A stretch of DNA of 64,000 bases, taken from contig NZ_BMRZ01000008.1 in assembly GCF_014648895.1 (NCBI RefSeq), forward strand, positions 248,001-312,000. The letters are read 5' to 3'. A program made the position numbers and the translations under genes. Shown piece by piece: positions 33,412 through 41,632 of this stretch. The notes beneath the pieces are model-generated. The model saw nothing but the letters and a program-made list of their open reading frames with translations. It ran no database searches and was not told the origin of the DNA. Source of the stretch: Streptomyces tanashiensis (GTDB lineage: Bacteria > Actinomycetota > Actinomycetes > Streptomycetales > Streptomycetaceae). Position 1 is the stretch's first letter. Every line of letters begins with the position of its first letter.

Positions 33412-34419
33412 TCAGCCTCCGATGGCCGACATGGGCCGTTCCGGGCGGCGGAACTCGGGGCCGCCGATGGCGTGGCCCGGACCCTTGCCGCGGATCGAGC
33501 TCCGCCAGGCGGCTTCGAGGGCCGCGTCGTCGGCGCCGCCGCGCAGCAGGGCCCTCAGGTCGGACTCCTCGGTGGCGAACAGGCAGTTGCGGAGCTGCCC
33601 GTCGGCGGTGAGCCGCACCCGGTCGCAGCCCCCGCAGAACGGGCGGGTGACGCTGGCGATGACGCCGACCACGGCGTCGGTGCCGGCGATCCGCCACTCC
33701 TCGGCGGGCGCGTTGTCCCGCCGGTCGGCCGGGACCAGGTCGAAGCGCTCGCCGAGGCGGCGCAGGATCTCTTCTGCGGTGACCATGCGGTCACGGTCCC
33801 AGGCACCCTGCGCGTCGAGCGGCATCGACTCGATGAACCGCGTCACGTATCCGTGCTCCGCGCCGAAGGCCGCCAGGTCGGCGATCTCGTCGTCGTTGAC
33901 CCCGCGGACCGGGACCGCGTTGATCTTCACCGGGGCGAGGCCGGCGGCGCGGGCGGCGCGCAGCCCGTCCAGGACGTCGGCGAGCCGGTCGCGCCGGGTG
34001 ATCTCGGCGAACCGCTCGGGGCGCAGGGTGTCGAGGCTGACGTTGACCCGGCTCAGTCCGGCCTCGCGCAGGGCGTCCGCGCTCCGCGCCAGGCCGATGC
34101 CGTTGGTGGTGAGGGACAGTTCGGGGGCGGGGTCCAGGGCGTGGAGGCGGGCGACGAGGCCGGGCAGGCCGCGGCGCAGGAGCGGTTCGCCGCCGGTCAG
34201 CCGTACGGCGGTGGTGCCCAGGCGCCGGACGGCGACGCGGACGAGGCGTACCACCTCGTCGTCGGTGAGCAGCTCGGGCCGGGGCAGCCAGTCGAGGCCC
34301 TCGGCCGGCATGCAGTACGCGCAGCGCAGGTTGCAGCGGTCGGTGAGCGAGACCCGCAGATCCGTGTGGACCCGGCCGAAGCGGTCCGCCGGCGGGGTGG
34401 GGTGCGGAAAAGAATTCAT
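33412..34419 (-). CDS. moaA: GTP 3',8-cyclase MoaA (radical SAM)
   Basis: The 335-aa protein has the radical-SAM motif CNLRCAYC (Cys-x3-Cys-x2-Cys) near residue 28, the GGEPLLR motif, and the second iron-sulfur site CGGCDRVRL followed by NCLF. It catalyses the first step of molybdenum cofactor synthesis from GTP. The start MNSFPHPTPP is chosen for family length; a longer frame would read through the promoter region. It heads the moaA-moeA-(moaE) run and is divergent from the second FdhF-like gene. Confidence 0.96.
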   Translation of the reverse strand: MNSFPHPTPPADRFGRVHTDLRVSLTDRCNLRCAYCMPAEGLDWLPRPELLTDDEVVRLVRVAVRRLGTTAVRLTGGEPLLRRGLPGLVARLHALDPAPELSLTTNGIGLARSADALREAGLSRVNVSLDTLRPERFAEITRRDRLADVLDGLRAARAAGLAPVKINAVPVRGVNDDEIADLAAFGAEHGYVTRFIESMPLDAQGAWDRDRMVTAEEILRRLGERFDLVPADRRDNAPAEEWRIAGTDAVVGVIASVTRPFCGGCDRVRLTADGQLRNCLFATEESDLRALLRGGADDAALEAAWRSSIRGKGPGHAIGGPEFRRPERPMSAIGG

Positions 34420-34433
34420 GGCCCGATCACCCT

Positions 34434-34447
34434 CGGAGAATTCTCCG
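34434..34447. promoter_or_regulatory. Perfect 14-bp palindrome in the moaA promoter
   Basis: CGGAGAATTCTCCG is a perfect palindrome lying between a minus-strand -35 candidate (TTGACT, 34452-34457) and the moaA start at 34419. That is where an operator would block the promoter. The DNA here is richer in A/T than the surrounding genes, as is usual for a regulatory region. Confidence 0.65.
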
Positions 34448-34451
34448 CGCA

Positions 34452-34578
34452 AGTCAAAGAGGCATTTCCGATGACGCGATCGAATTCGCTTGTCCACCCC
34501 GGCGACCGAGCCATAGGCCGCACCTATCAGCTCATCGAGAACATCTCTTTGACTTTGCTCCGGAACGGGGGCGAATCT
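34452..34578. promoter_or_regulatory. Mirror-image promoter elements between moaA and the second FdhF gene
   Basis: GTCAAAGAG (34453-34461) and CTCTTTGAC (34545-34553) are exact inverted copies 83 bp apart. Each contains a TTGACT -35 hexamer facing outward, one towards moaA (34452-34457, minus) and one towards the FdhF-like gene (34549-34554, plus). On the plus side GAATCT at 34573-34578 is a possible -10. Shared symmetrical elements suggest both transcripts answer to the same regulator. Confidence 0.6.
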
Positions 34579-34628
34579 GCTCTGCGGCGAGAATCCGATA
34601 TTCGCGAGGAAATGAGGCGGACCAGAGC

Positions 34629-36965
34629 ATGAGCGGTATCGAGGACCCGGTCGACGACCTGAGGGTCACCCCGCCCAAGACCTGGGCGACGGGGCTGCCC
34701 GCCGTGACGCACGCGCTGGAGTACTCCCTGGGCCAGACGTCCCCGCGGCGCACGGCGCTGACGCTCCTGAACATCAACCAGCCCCGGGGCATCGACTGTC
34801 CGGGCTGCGCGTGGCCGGAGCCCGCGCCGGGCAAGCGGCACAGGAACGAGTACTGCGAGAACGGCGCCAAGCACATCAACGACGAGGCCACCTCCCGGCG
34901 CGTCACCCGGGACTTCTTCCGCGAGCACTCCATCGCGGAGCTCGACGGCATGTCCGACTACTGGCTCAATCAGCAGGGCCGGCTCACCGAGCCCATGGTG
35001 AAGCGGCCCGGCGCGACGCATTACGAGCCGATCGGCTGGGACGAGGCGCTCGGTCTGCTCGCCGGCGAGCTCAAGGCCCTCGACTCCCCCGACGAGGCTC
35101 TCTTCTACGTCTCCGGACGCCTGAACAACGAGGCCGCTTTCCTCCTCCAGCTCTTCGCGCGCGCCTACGGCACGAACAATCTGCCGGACTGCTCCAACAT
35201 GTGTCACGAGTCCAGCGGTTCCGCGATGTCGGAGACGCTCGGCATCGGCAAGGGCAGCGTCTCCCTGGACGACATCCACCACTCCGACCTCGTCTTCGTC
35301 GTGGGGCAGAACCCGGGCACCAACCATCCCCGGATGCTGTCGGCCCTGGAGGAGACCAAGCGCAACGGCGGGCAGGTCGTGGCCGTCAACACGCTGCCCG
35401 AGGCCGGACTCATGCGGTTCAAGCACCCGCAGAAGGCGCGGGGGATCATCGGCCGGGGCACGCCGATCGCCGACCAGTTCCTGCACATCCGCGCGGGCGG
35501 CGACCTCGCCCTCTTCCAGGCCCTGAACCGGCTGCTCCTGGAGGCCGAGGACGCCGCCCCGGGCACGGTGCTCGACCGCTCCTTCATCGAGCGGAACACG
35601 ACCGGTTTCGCGGAGTTCGCCGCGCACGCGCGGACGGTCTCCTGGGAGGACGTCCTGACGGCGACCGGGCTGTCCCGCGAGGAGATCCAGGAGGTCTTCG
35701 AACGGGTCCTGCGAAGCCAGCGGATCATCGTCTGCTGGGCGATGGGCCTCACCCAGCACAAGCACGGGGTCCCCACCATCCGCGAGGTCGTCAACTTCCT
35801 CCTCGCGCGCGGCAACATCGGCAGGCCCGGCGCGGGCGTGTGCCCGGTGCGCGGCCACAGCAACGTCCAGGGCGACCGCACGATGGGCGTGTGGGAGCGG
35901 ATGCCGCAGGAGTTCCTCGACGCCCTGGAGCGGGAGTTCGGCTTCACCCCGCCCGCCCACCACGGTCTGGACGCGGTGAACGGCATCCGCGCCATGCACG
36001 AGGGGCGCGCGAAGGTCTTCCTGGGCGTCGCCGGGAACTTCGTACGGGCCACCCCCGACAGCGCGGTCACCGAGGAGGCGATGCGGGGGTGCCGCCTCAC
36101 CGCGCACGTCTCCACCAAGCTCAACCGCTCCCACACGGTCTGCGGCGAGACCGCCCTGATCCTGCCCACACTGGGCCGCAGCGACCGGGACGTGCAGGGC
36201 GGCGTCGAGCAGTTCGTCACCGTCGAGGACTCCATGAGCGACGTCCACGCCTCCCGGGGGAAGCTGCCGCCCGCCTCCCCCGACCTGCTCAGCGAGGTCG
36301 CGATCGTCGCGCGTCTCGCGCGGGCGACCCTGGGCGACGCGCCGGAACTCCCCTGGGAGGACTTCGAGAACGACTACGGCACCGTCCGTGACCGGATCTC
36401 CCGGGTCGTGCCCGGCTTCGAGGACTTCAACGCGCGCGTGGACCGGCCGGGCGGCTTCCACCTGCCCAACCCGGTGAACGAGGGGGTCTTCCCCACCCCG
36501 AGCGGCAAGGCCGTCTTCACGCGCAACGCGTTCACGATGCCGCACGTCCCGGAGGGACACCTGCTGCTGCAGACCCTCCGCTCGCACGACCAGTGGAACA
36601 CCGTCTGGTACGCCCCGAACGACCGCTACCGCGGCATCCACGACGCCCGCCGGGTGGTCCTCGTCAACCCGGCCGACCTCGACGCCCTCGGCCTCGCCGA
36701 CCGCGAGCTCGTGGACCTGGTGGGCGTCTGGCACGACGGGCGGGAGCGGCGCGCGGAGGGCTTCCGGGTGGTCGCGTACCCCGCCAGCCGGGGTTCCGCG
36801 GCGGCCTACTACCCCGAGACCAACGTCCTGGTGCCGCTGGACAGCGTCGCCGACATCAGCAACTGCCCGACGTCCAAGGGCGTCGTGGTCCGTCTGGAGC
36901 CGGCCCGTGCCCCCGCGCCGGAAGGGGCGGCTTCGGGCGGGAGGAGCGAACCGTGGGGCGAGTGA
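34629..36965 (+). CDS. FdhF/YdeP-family molybdopterin oxidoreductase, copy 2
   Basis: The 778-aa protein has the same plan as copy 1: DCPGCAWPEP (iron-sulfur Cys-x2-Cys, with EYCENGAK further on), Cys192 in NMCHESSG as candidate molybdenum ligand, RGHSNVQGDRTMG, and SHDQWNTVWYAPNDRYRGI near the C-terminus. It forms an operon with fdhD, whose start overlaps its 3' end. FdhD transfers sulfur to the cofactor of formate dehydrogenases, which makes this copy the better formate-dehydrogenase-like candidate. It has no associated iron-sulfur or haem subunit gene nearby. Confidence 0.9.
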   Translation: MSGIEDPVDDLRVTPPKTWATGLPAVTHALEYSLGQTSPRRTALTLLNINQPRGIDCPGCAWPEPAPGKRHRNEYCENGAKHINDEATSRRVTRDFFREHSIAELDGMSDYWLNQQGRLTEPMVKRPGATHYEPIGWDEALGLLAGELKALDSPDEALFYVSGRLNNEAAFLLQLFARAYGTNNLPDCSNMCHESSGSAMSETLGIGKGSVSLDDIHHSDLVFVVGQNPGTNHPRMLSALEETKRNGGQVVAVNTLPEAGLMRFKHPQKARGIIGRGTPIADQFLHIRAGGDLALFQALNRLLLEAEDAAPGTVLDRSFIERNTTGFAEFAAHARTVSWEDVLTATGLSREEIQEVFERVLRSQRIIVCWAMGLTQHKHGVPTIREVVNFLLARGNIGRPGAGVCPVRGHSNVQGDRTMGVWERMPQEFLDALEREFGFTPPAHHGLDAVNGIRAMHEGRAKVFLGVAGNFVRATPDSAVTEEAMRGCRLTAHVSTKLNRSHTVCGETALILPTLGRSDRDVQGGVEQFVTVEDSMSDVHASRGKLPPASPDLLSEVAIVARLARATLGDAPELPWEDFENDYGTVRDRISRVVPGFEDFNARVDRPGGFHLPNPVNEGVFPTPSGKAVFTRNAFTMPHVPEGHLLLQTLRSHDQWNTVWYAPNDRYRGIHDARRVVLVNPADLDALGLADRELVDLVGVWHDGRERRAEGFRVVAYPASRGSAAAYYPETNVLVPLDSVADISNCPTSKGVVVRLEPARAPAPEGAASGGRSEPWGE

Positions 36966-37795
36966 CCGTGCGCCGTCGCGTGCTGCGCGTACGGGAGGGA
37001 CACCCCTCCCACCGTCCGGACACCCTGGCCGCCGAGGAGCCGATGGAGATCCGCGTCGGCGGGCGGCCGCTGACCGTGACGATGCGCACCCCGGGCGACG
37101 ACTTCGACCTGGCGGCCGGTTTCCTGGTGAGCGAGGGCGTGGTGCGTTCCGCCGAGGACGTGGCCGGCATCCGCTACTGCGCGGGCGCCACCTCCGACGG
37201 GGGCAACACGTACAACGTGGTCGACGTCGTCCTCGCGCCCGACGTGGCCGCCCCCGACGCCTCCCTGGAGCGGAACTTCTACACCACCTCCTCCTGCGGC
37301 CTGTGCGGCAAGGCGAGCCTGGACGCGGTGCGGACCACGGCCGCCTGGTCCGTCGCCGAGGACCCGCTGCGCGTCGGACCCGAGGTCCTGTCGGCGCTCC
37401 CCGACCGGCTGCGCGCGGCCCAGAAGGTCTTCGACCGCACCGGCGGGCTGCACGCGGCCGGGCTGTTCTCGGCCGAGGGCGAGCTGCTGTGCCTGCGGGA
37501 GGACGTCGGCCGGCACAACGCCGTCGACAAGGTCGTCGGGCACGCCCTGCGCTCGGGGCTCCTTCCGCTGCGCGGGACGGTGCTGATGGTGAGCGGCCGG
37601 GCCTCCTTCGAGCTGGTGCAGAAGGCGGTGATGGCCGGGATCCCGCTGCTCGCGGCCGTGTCCGCCCCCTCCTCGCTCGCCGTGGACCTCGCCGCGGAGA
37701 GCGGTCTCACCCTGGTCGGCTTCCTGCGCGGGACGTCGATGAACGTGTACTGCGGCGACGACCGCCTGGAGGCGGAGCCCGTGGCCGTGGGGTGA
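36953..37795 (+). CDS. fdhD: Formate dehydrogenase accessory sulfurtransferase FdhD
   Basis: The 280-aa protein shows the FdhD signature TSSCGLCGKASLDA with the sulfur-carrying Cys-x2-Cys loop, PGDDFDLAAGFLVSEG, FDRTGGLHAAGLF and LREDVGRHNAVDKVVG. The GTG at 36953 is chosen because GGGAGGAG lies 6 bp upstream and MGRVTVRRRV is the usual opening; starts at 36962 or 36968 are less likely. It overlaps the preceding FdhF-like gene by 13 bp. FdhD moves sulfur from a cysteine desulfurase onto the molybdenum cofactor. Confidence 0.95.
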   Translation: MGRVTVRRRVLRVREGHPSHRPDTLAAEEPMEIRVGGRPLTVTMRTPGDDFDLAAGFLVSEGVVRSAEDVAGIRYCAGATSDGGNTYNVVDVVLAPDVAAPDASLERNFYTTSSCGLCGKASLDAVRTTAAWSVAEDPLRVGPEVLSALPDRLRAAQKVFDRTGGLHAAGLFSAEGELLCLREDVGRHNAVDKVVGHALRSGLLPLRGTVLMVSGRASFELVQKAVMAGIPLLAAVSAPSSLAVDLAAESGLTLVGFLRGTSMNVYCGDDRLEAEPVAVG

Positions 37796-37843
37796 CGGGG
37801 GCGTCGACTGGCGTTCCGGCAGGTGGTCCGGTAGACCCGTGGG

Positions 37844-38773
37844 GTGCTGTTCCGTCAACTCGAGTACCTGGTGGCCCTCTCGCGTGAACGCCACTTCGCC
37901 CGCGCCGCCCAGGCCTGCCACGTCTCCCAGCCGGCCCTCTCGGAGGCGATCCGGAAGCTGGAGGACGAGCTGGGCGTCCCGCTGGTGCTGCGCGGCCGGC
38001 GGTACGAGGGCCTCACGCCCGAGGGCGAGCGCGTCGTGGTGTGGGCGCAGCGGCTCCTGGCCGACCGTGACGCCCTGAAGAGCGAGGTCGGCGCCCTGCG
38101 GACGGGGCTGAGCGGCCGGATACGGATCGGCTCGGTGCCGACCGCGTCCGGCGCGGTCGCCCTGCTGACGGCGCCGTTCTGTCTGGCGCACCCGCTGGTG
38201 ACCGTGGAGGTGGCGGCGGACCTCCGGTCGGAGGACATCCTGCGGCAGCTGCGGAACTTCGAGCTCGACGCCGGGGTGACGTATCTGCACAAGGGGCTCG
38301 CGGAGCACTTCCGGGCGGTGCCGCTGTACGAGGAGCGGTACGTGCTCCTCACCGGTACCGCCGACACCCCCGAGCACCGGTCGACGGCGACGTGGGCGGA
38401 GGCCTCGCGGCTGCCGCTCTGTCTGCTGACGGAGGCCATGCAGGGGCGGCAGGTGCTCGACGAGGTGTTCGCCGAGGCGGGGGTGCGGCCCTCGCCCCGG
38501 GTCGAGACGGACTCGGTGGCGGCCCTCTTCGCCCATGTGCGGACCGGCCGTTGGGCCGGGATCGTGCCGCACGCCTGGCTGCACGTCTTCGGGGTGCCGC
38601 ACGGCATGCGGGCGGTGCCGATGACCGAGCCGGCGCGGTCGGTGCCCGTCGGTCTGGTGACGGTCGTCCGGGAGCCGGAGTCCGTGATGGCGCGGGCGCT
38701 GCGGGAGGTCGCCGGCCGCACCGATGTCGCCGCCGCCCTCGACCGGCTCCCGGGAGACCCCGTACCGCGGTGA
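37844..38773 (+). CDS. LysR family transcriptional regulator
   Basis: The 309-aa protein has the LysR winged HTH at residues 4-63 (FRQLEYLVALSRERHFARAA, then VSQPALSEAIRKLEDELGV) and a periplasmic-binding-like effector domain from about 92 (GRIRIGSVPTASGAVALL). It starts at a GTG 48 bp after fdhD in the same direction. It could control the Fdh/Moco genes and their mirror-image promoters. The effector cannot be read from the sequence. Confidence 0.92.
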   Translation: MLFRQLEYLVALSRERHFARAAQACHVSQPALSEAIRKLEDELGVPLVLRGRRYEGLTPEGERVVVWAQRLLADRDALKSEVGALRTGLSGRIRIGSVPTASGAVALLTAPFCLAHPLVTVEVAADLRSEDILRQLRNFELDAGVTYLHKGLAEHFRAVPLYEERYVLLTGTADTPEHRSTATWAEASRLPLCLLTEAMQGRQVLDEVFAEAGVRPSPRVETDSVAALFAHVRTGRWAGIVPHAWLHVFGVPHGMRAVPMTEPARSVPVGLVTVVREPESVMARALREVAGRTDVAAALDRLPGDPVPR

Positions 38774-38794
38774 CTCGGTAGCCGGTCGGAAAAA

Positions 38795-38830
38795 GGGACA
38801 TGGGGCCGCTCGGGACGACCCCATGCCCCT
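38795..38830 (-). terminator. Rho-independent terminator of the clpC-like gene (also serves lysR)
   Basis: AGGG-a-CATGGGG pairs with CCCCATG-c-CCCT around a 13-nt loop (core arms 38799-38805 and 38819-38825). On the minus strand the stem is followed by TTTTT (AAAAA at 38790-38794 on the plus strand), giving a classical terminator for the Clp gene ending at 38849. Plus-strand lysR transcripts also meet the stem. Confidence 0.8.
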
Positions 38831-38848
38831 GCTCGTGCGCGGTGGCCC

Positions 38849-41365
38849 TCAGGCCGCCGCGGCGTCGCTCCCCACGTCCGCGTGCTTGCGGACCGTGCAG
38901 TGCAGCGAGTCGTCCACGACGTCGGCGACGATCGTGTCGCCGGGGTCGGCCTCGCCGCCGAGCAGCAGGGAGGCGACGCGGTTGTCGAGCTCCGTCTGGA
39001 TCGTGCGGCGCAGCGGCCGGGCACCGAACGCCGGCTGGTAGCCGTGGGCGACGAGCAGCTTCTTCGCCGCCTCGGTGACCTCCAGGGTCATGCCCTGCGC
39101 GTGGACGCGGTGCTTGCTGCGGTCGAGGAGGTGGTCGACGATCTCCGACAGGTCCGCCTCGGTGAGGCTGTGGAAGACGATGATGTCGTCGATGCGGTTG
39201 AGGAACTCGGGCAGGAAGCGGCCCCGTAGGTCCTCCATCAGGTCGTCCTTCAGTTCGGCCGCGTCTCCCTCGTGGGCGAGGATCCGGTGGGCGCCGATGT
39301 TGGACGTCATGATGACGACGCAGTGGCGGAAGTCGACCGTGCGGCCCTGTCCGTCCGTGAGGCGCCCGTCGTCGAGGATCTGGAGCAGCGTGTTGAAGAC
39401 GTCGGGGTGCCCCTTCTCGATCTCGTCGAAGAGCACGACGCTGTACGGCTGGCGCCGGACCTTCTCGGTGAGCTGGCCGGCCTCCTCGTAGCCGACGTAT
39501 CCGGGAGGTGCGCCGACGAGCCGGGCTACGGTGTGCTTCTCCTGGAACTCGCTCATGTCGAACCGGATCATGCGGTCCTCGGCGCCGAAGAGCAGCTCGG
39601 CGAGGGTCTTGGCGAGCTCGGTCTTGCCGACTCCCGTGGGCCCGAGGAAGAGGAAGGAGCCGACGGGCCGGTTCGGGTCGCCCATGCCCGCCCGGTTGCG
39701 GCGCACGGCCTCGGAGACCGCGGTGACCGCCTCGTCCTGGCCGACGATCCTGGCGTGCATCTCCTCCTCCAGCTTGAGGAGCTTCTCCTTCTCGCTGGCG
39801 GTGAGCTGCGAGACGGGAATGCCGGTCCGGCGGGAGACGATGTCGGCGATGTCGGCGGCCGTGACCGAGACGACGCCCTCGCGGCGCTCCTCGATCCCGG
39901 CGAGCTCGCCCTCGACCTCGGCGATCTGGTCCTTGAGTTCCTTGGCCTTCTCGAAGTCCTCGCCGGCGACGGCCTGGTCCTTCTCGCGGCGGAGTTTCGC
40001 CAGCTTGTCCTGGCGGCTGACGACCTCGGTGGAGCGGCCGCCGCTGCGGAGCCGTACGCGCGCGCCGGCCTGGTCCATCAGGTCGATGGCCTTGTCGGGC
40101 AGGAAGCGGTCGCTGATGTAGCGGTCGGAGAGTTCGGCCGCCGCCGCGAGGGCACCGTCGGCGAAGCGGACCTGATGGTGGGCCTCGTAGGCGTCGCGGA
40201 GCCCTTCGAGGATCTGCACGGTCTCCTCGACGGTCGGCTCCGGGATGAGGACGGGCTGGAAGCGGCGTTCGAGGGCGGCGTCCTTCTCGATGTGCTTGCG
40301 GTACTCGTCGATGGTGGTGGCGCCCACGACGTGCAGTTCACCGCGGGCGAGGGCGGGCTTGAGCATGTTGCCCGCGTCCATCGAGCCCTCGCCGGTGGCG
40401 CCGGCGCCGACGACCGTGTGCAGCTCGTCGATGAAGAGGATGATGTCGCCGCTCGCCTCCTGGACGTCCTCGATGACCTTCTTGAGGCGTTCCTCGAACT
40501 GTCCCCGGTACTGCGCTCCGGCCACCATGCCGGACAGGTCCAGGGAGACGACCCGCTTGCCCTTCAGGGTGTCGGGGACCTCGTCCGCGACGATGCGCTG
40601 CGCGAGCCCCTCGACGATGGCGGTCTTGCCGACGCCGGGCTCTCCGATGAGCACGGGGTTGTTCTTGGAGCGGCGGGAGAGGATCTCGATGGTCTGCTCG
40701 ATCTCGTCGGCCCGGCCGACGACGGGGTCGAGCCTGCCCGCCCTGGCCTCCTCCGTCAGGTCCCGGCCGTACTCGTCGAGGGTCGTGGCCGGCTGCTTCG
40801 CCGCGGCGGGGGCGCCGCCCGGCTCCGGGCGGGCCGCCTGGTCGGTGAGGCCGCGCAGCTTCCTCACGTCCAGGTCCTCGGCCCGCAGGAAGCGGGAGGC
40901 GCCGGAGTCGGCGTCGCCGAGGAGGGCGCTGAGGATGTGCTCGGGGCCGATGTAGGAGACGCCGGCCGCCTGCGAGTAGGCGTGGGCGGTGGCGAGGGTC
41001 CGCTTGGCCGCCGGGGTGAGTCCGGGCTCGGCGGAGGGCTCCGCGGACTCCCGGGGAAGCACCTCGGCGAGCTGCCCGGCGAGCCGGTCGGGGTCCACCC
41101 CGCCCTGGGCGAGCAGCCTGCGGGCCGGCTCGACCTGGGTCGCCGCCCACAGGAGGTGTTCGGTGTCGAGGTCGGAGCTGCCGTCCTCGTCGGCCTTGCG
41201 GGCGGCCGTGTTCAGCAGTTCGTGGGAGGACTCGGTCAGCAGCCGTCCGATGGGCACGCGCTGCACCGCGGGGGGCGACGACGCCGGCGACATGCCGAAG
41301 AACCGGTTGAACAGGTCGCTGAACGGATCCGACGAACCGAAGGACGAACCGAACGCCATCGACAT
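38849..41365 (-). CDS. ClpC/ClpB-type AAA+ unfoldase (Clp ATP-binding subunit)
   Basis: The 838-aa protein has two Clp_N repeats (about residues 40-185), a first AAA domain with GEPGVGKT (about 244-251) and a second with GPTGVGKT (about 569-576), a UVR-like short middle coiled coil (EDFEKAKELKDQIAEVEGELAG) and a C-terminal ClpB_D2-small domain. The middle region fits ClpC rather than full-length ClpB. The N-terminus has a Phe/Ser-rich extension (FGSSFGSSDPFSDLFNRFFG) outside the fold. It unfolds proteins, probably for ClpP. The start MSMAFGSS has GGGAGC upstream. Confidence 0.93.
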   Translation of the reverse strand: MSMAFGSSFGSSDPFSDLFNRFFGMSPASSPPAVQRVPIGRLLTESSHELLNTAARKADEDGSSDLDTEHLLWAATQVEPARRLLAQGGVDPDRLAGQLAEVLPRESAEPSAEPGLTPAAKRTLATAHAYSQAAGVSYIGPEHILSALLGDADSGASRFLRAEDLDVRKLRGLTDQAARPEPGGAPAAAKQPATTLDEYGRDLTEEARAGRLDPVVGRADEIEQTIEILSRRSKNNPVLIGEPGVGKTAIVEGLAQRIVADEVPDTLKGKRVVSLDLSGMVAGAQYRGQFEERLKKVIEDVQEASGDIILFIDELHTVVGAGATGEGSMDAGNMLKPALARGELHVVGATTIDEYRKHIEKDAALERRFQPVLIPEPTVEETVQILEGLRDAYEAHHQVRFADGALAAAAELSDRYISDRFLPDKAIDLMDQAGARVRLRSGGRSTEVVSRQDKLAKLRREKDQAVAGEDFEKAKELKDQIAEVEGELAGIEERREGVVSVTAADIADIVSRRTGIPVSQLTASEKEKLLKLEEEMHARIVGQDEAVTAVSEAVRRNRAGMGDPNRPVGSFLFLGPTGVGKTELAKTLAELLFGAEDRMIRFDMSEFQEKHTVARLVGAPPGYVGYEEAGQLTEKVRRQPYSVVLFDEIEKGHPDVFNTLLQILDDGRLTDGQGRTVDFRHCVVIMTSNIGAHRILAHEGDAAELKDDLMEDLRGRFLPEFLNRIDDIIVFHSLTEADLSEIVDHLLDRSKHRVHAQGMTLEVTEAAKKLLVAHGYQPAFGARPLRRTIQTELDNRVASLLLGGEADPGDTIVADVVDDSLHCTVRKHADVGSDAAAA

Positions 41366-41481
41366 GGCAGCTCCCGAAAGCGCGGAAAGGGGTCACACCC
41401 ACTCAAACCCGGCACCCACCGCTCCGCAATCGGAGCGGGACCGGCGGTGCGTCCAGCGGCCGCCCGGCCCGCACCGGCCCT

Positions 41482-41593
41482 TCGCCACCTGGACCGCCCC
41501 GGACGCCCCTCGCCACCTGGACCGCCCACACGCCCCGCGGCACCCGGACCGACCCGCGCGACCCCCGACACGCCCACCCCCGCGCGCGCCCGA
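41482..41593. repeat. 28-bp degenerate tandem repeat
   Basis: Units starting at 41482, 41510, 41538 and 41566 share a TCGCCACCTGGACCGCCC-like start and a CACGCCCC-like end; the first two are closest. The array lies in the divergent gap between the Clp gene and the DUF3533 gene, 40 bp before the latter. Confidence 0.7.
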
Positions 41594-41632
41594 AATGCCC
41601 GGATCGCGGCGCGGGCCGTCGACCATGGCCCC

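Noticed and set aside
34471..34632. A 53-codon ORF with an AAAGAGG site, whose stop overlaps the FdhF-like ATG as ATGA.
   Set aside because: The site and the following TTGACT are better explained as mirror-image promoter elements; if the FdhF transcript starts near 34585 the ORF is not translated. Its third-position G/C (about 65%) is also low for this genome. RNA or proteomic data could revive it.
41375..41415. HAIR-like HspR site near the Clp gene.
   Set aside because: TTTGAGT is present on the minus strand, but the second arm at the required 7-bp spacing (ACTCAAG) is not.
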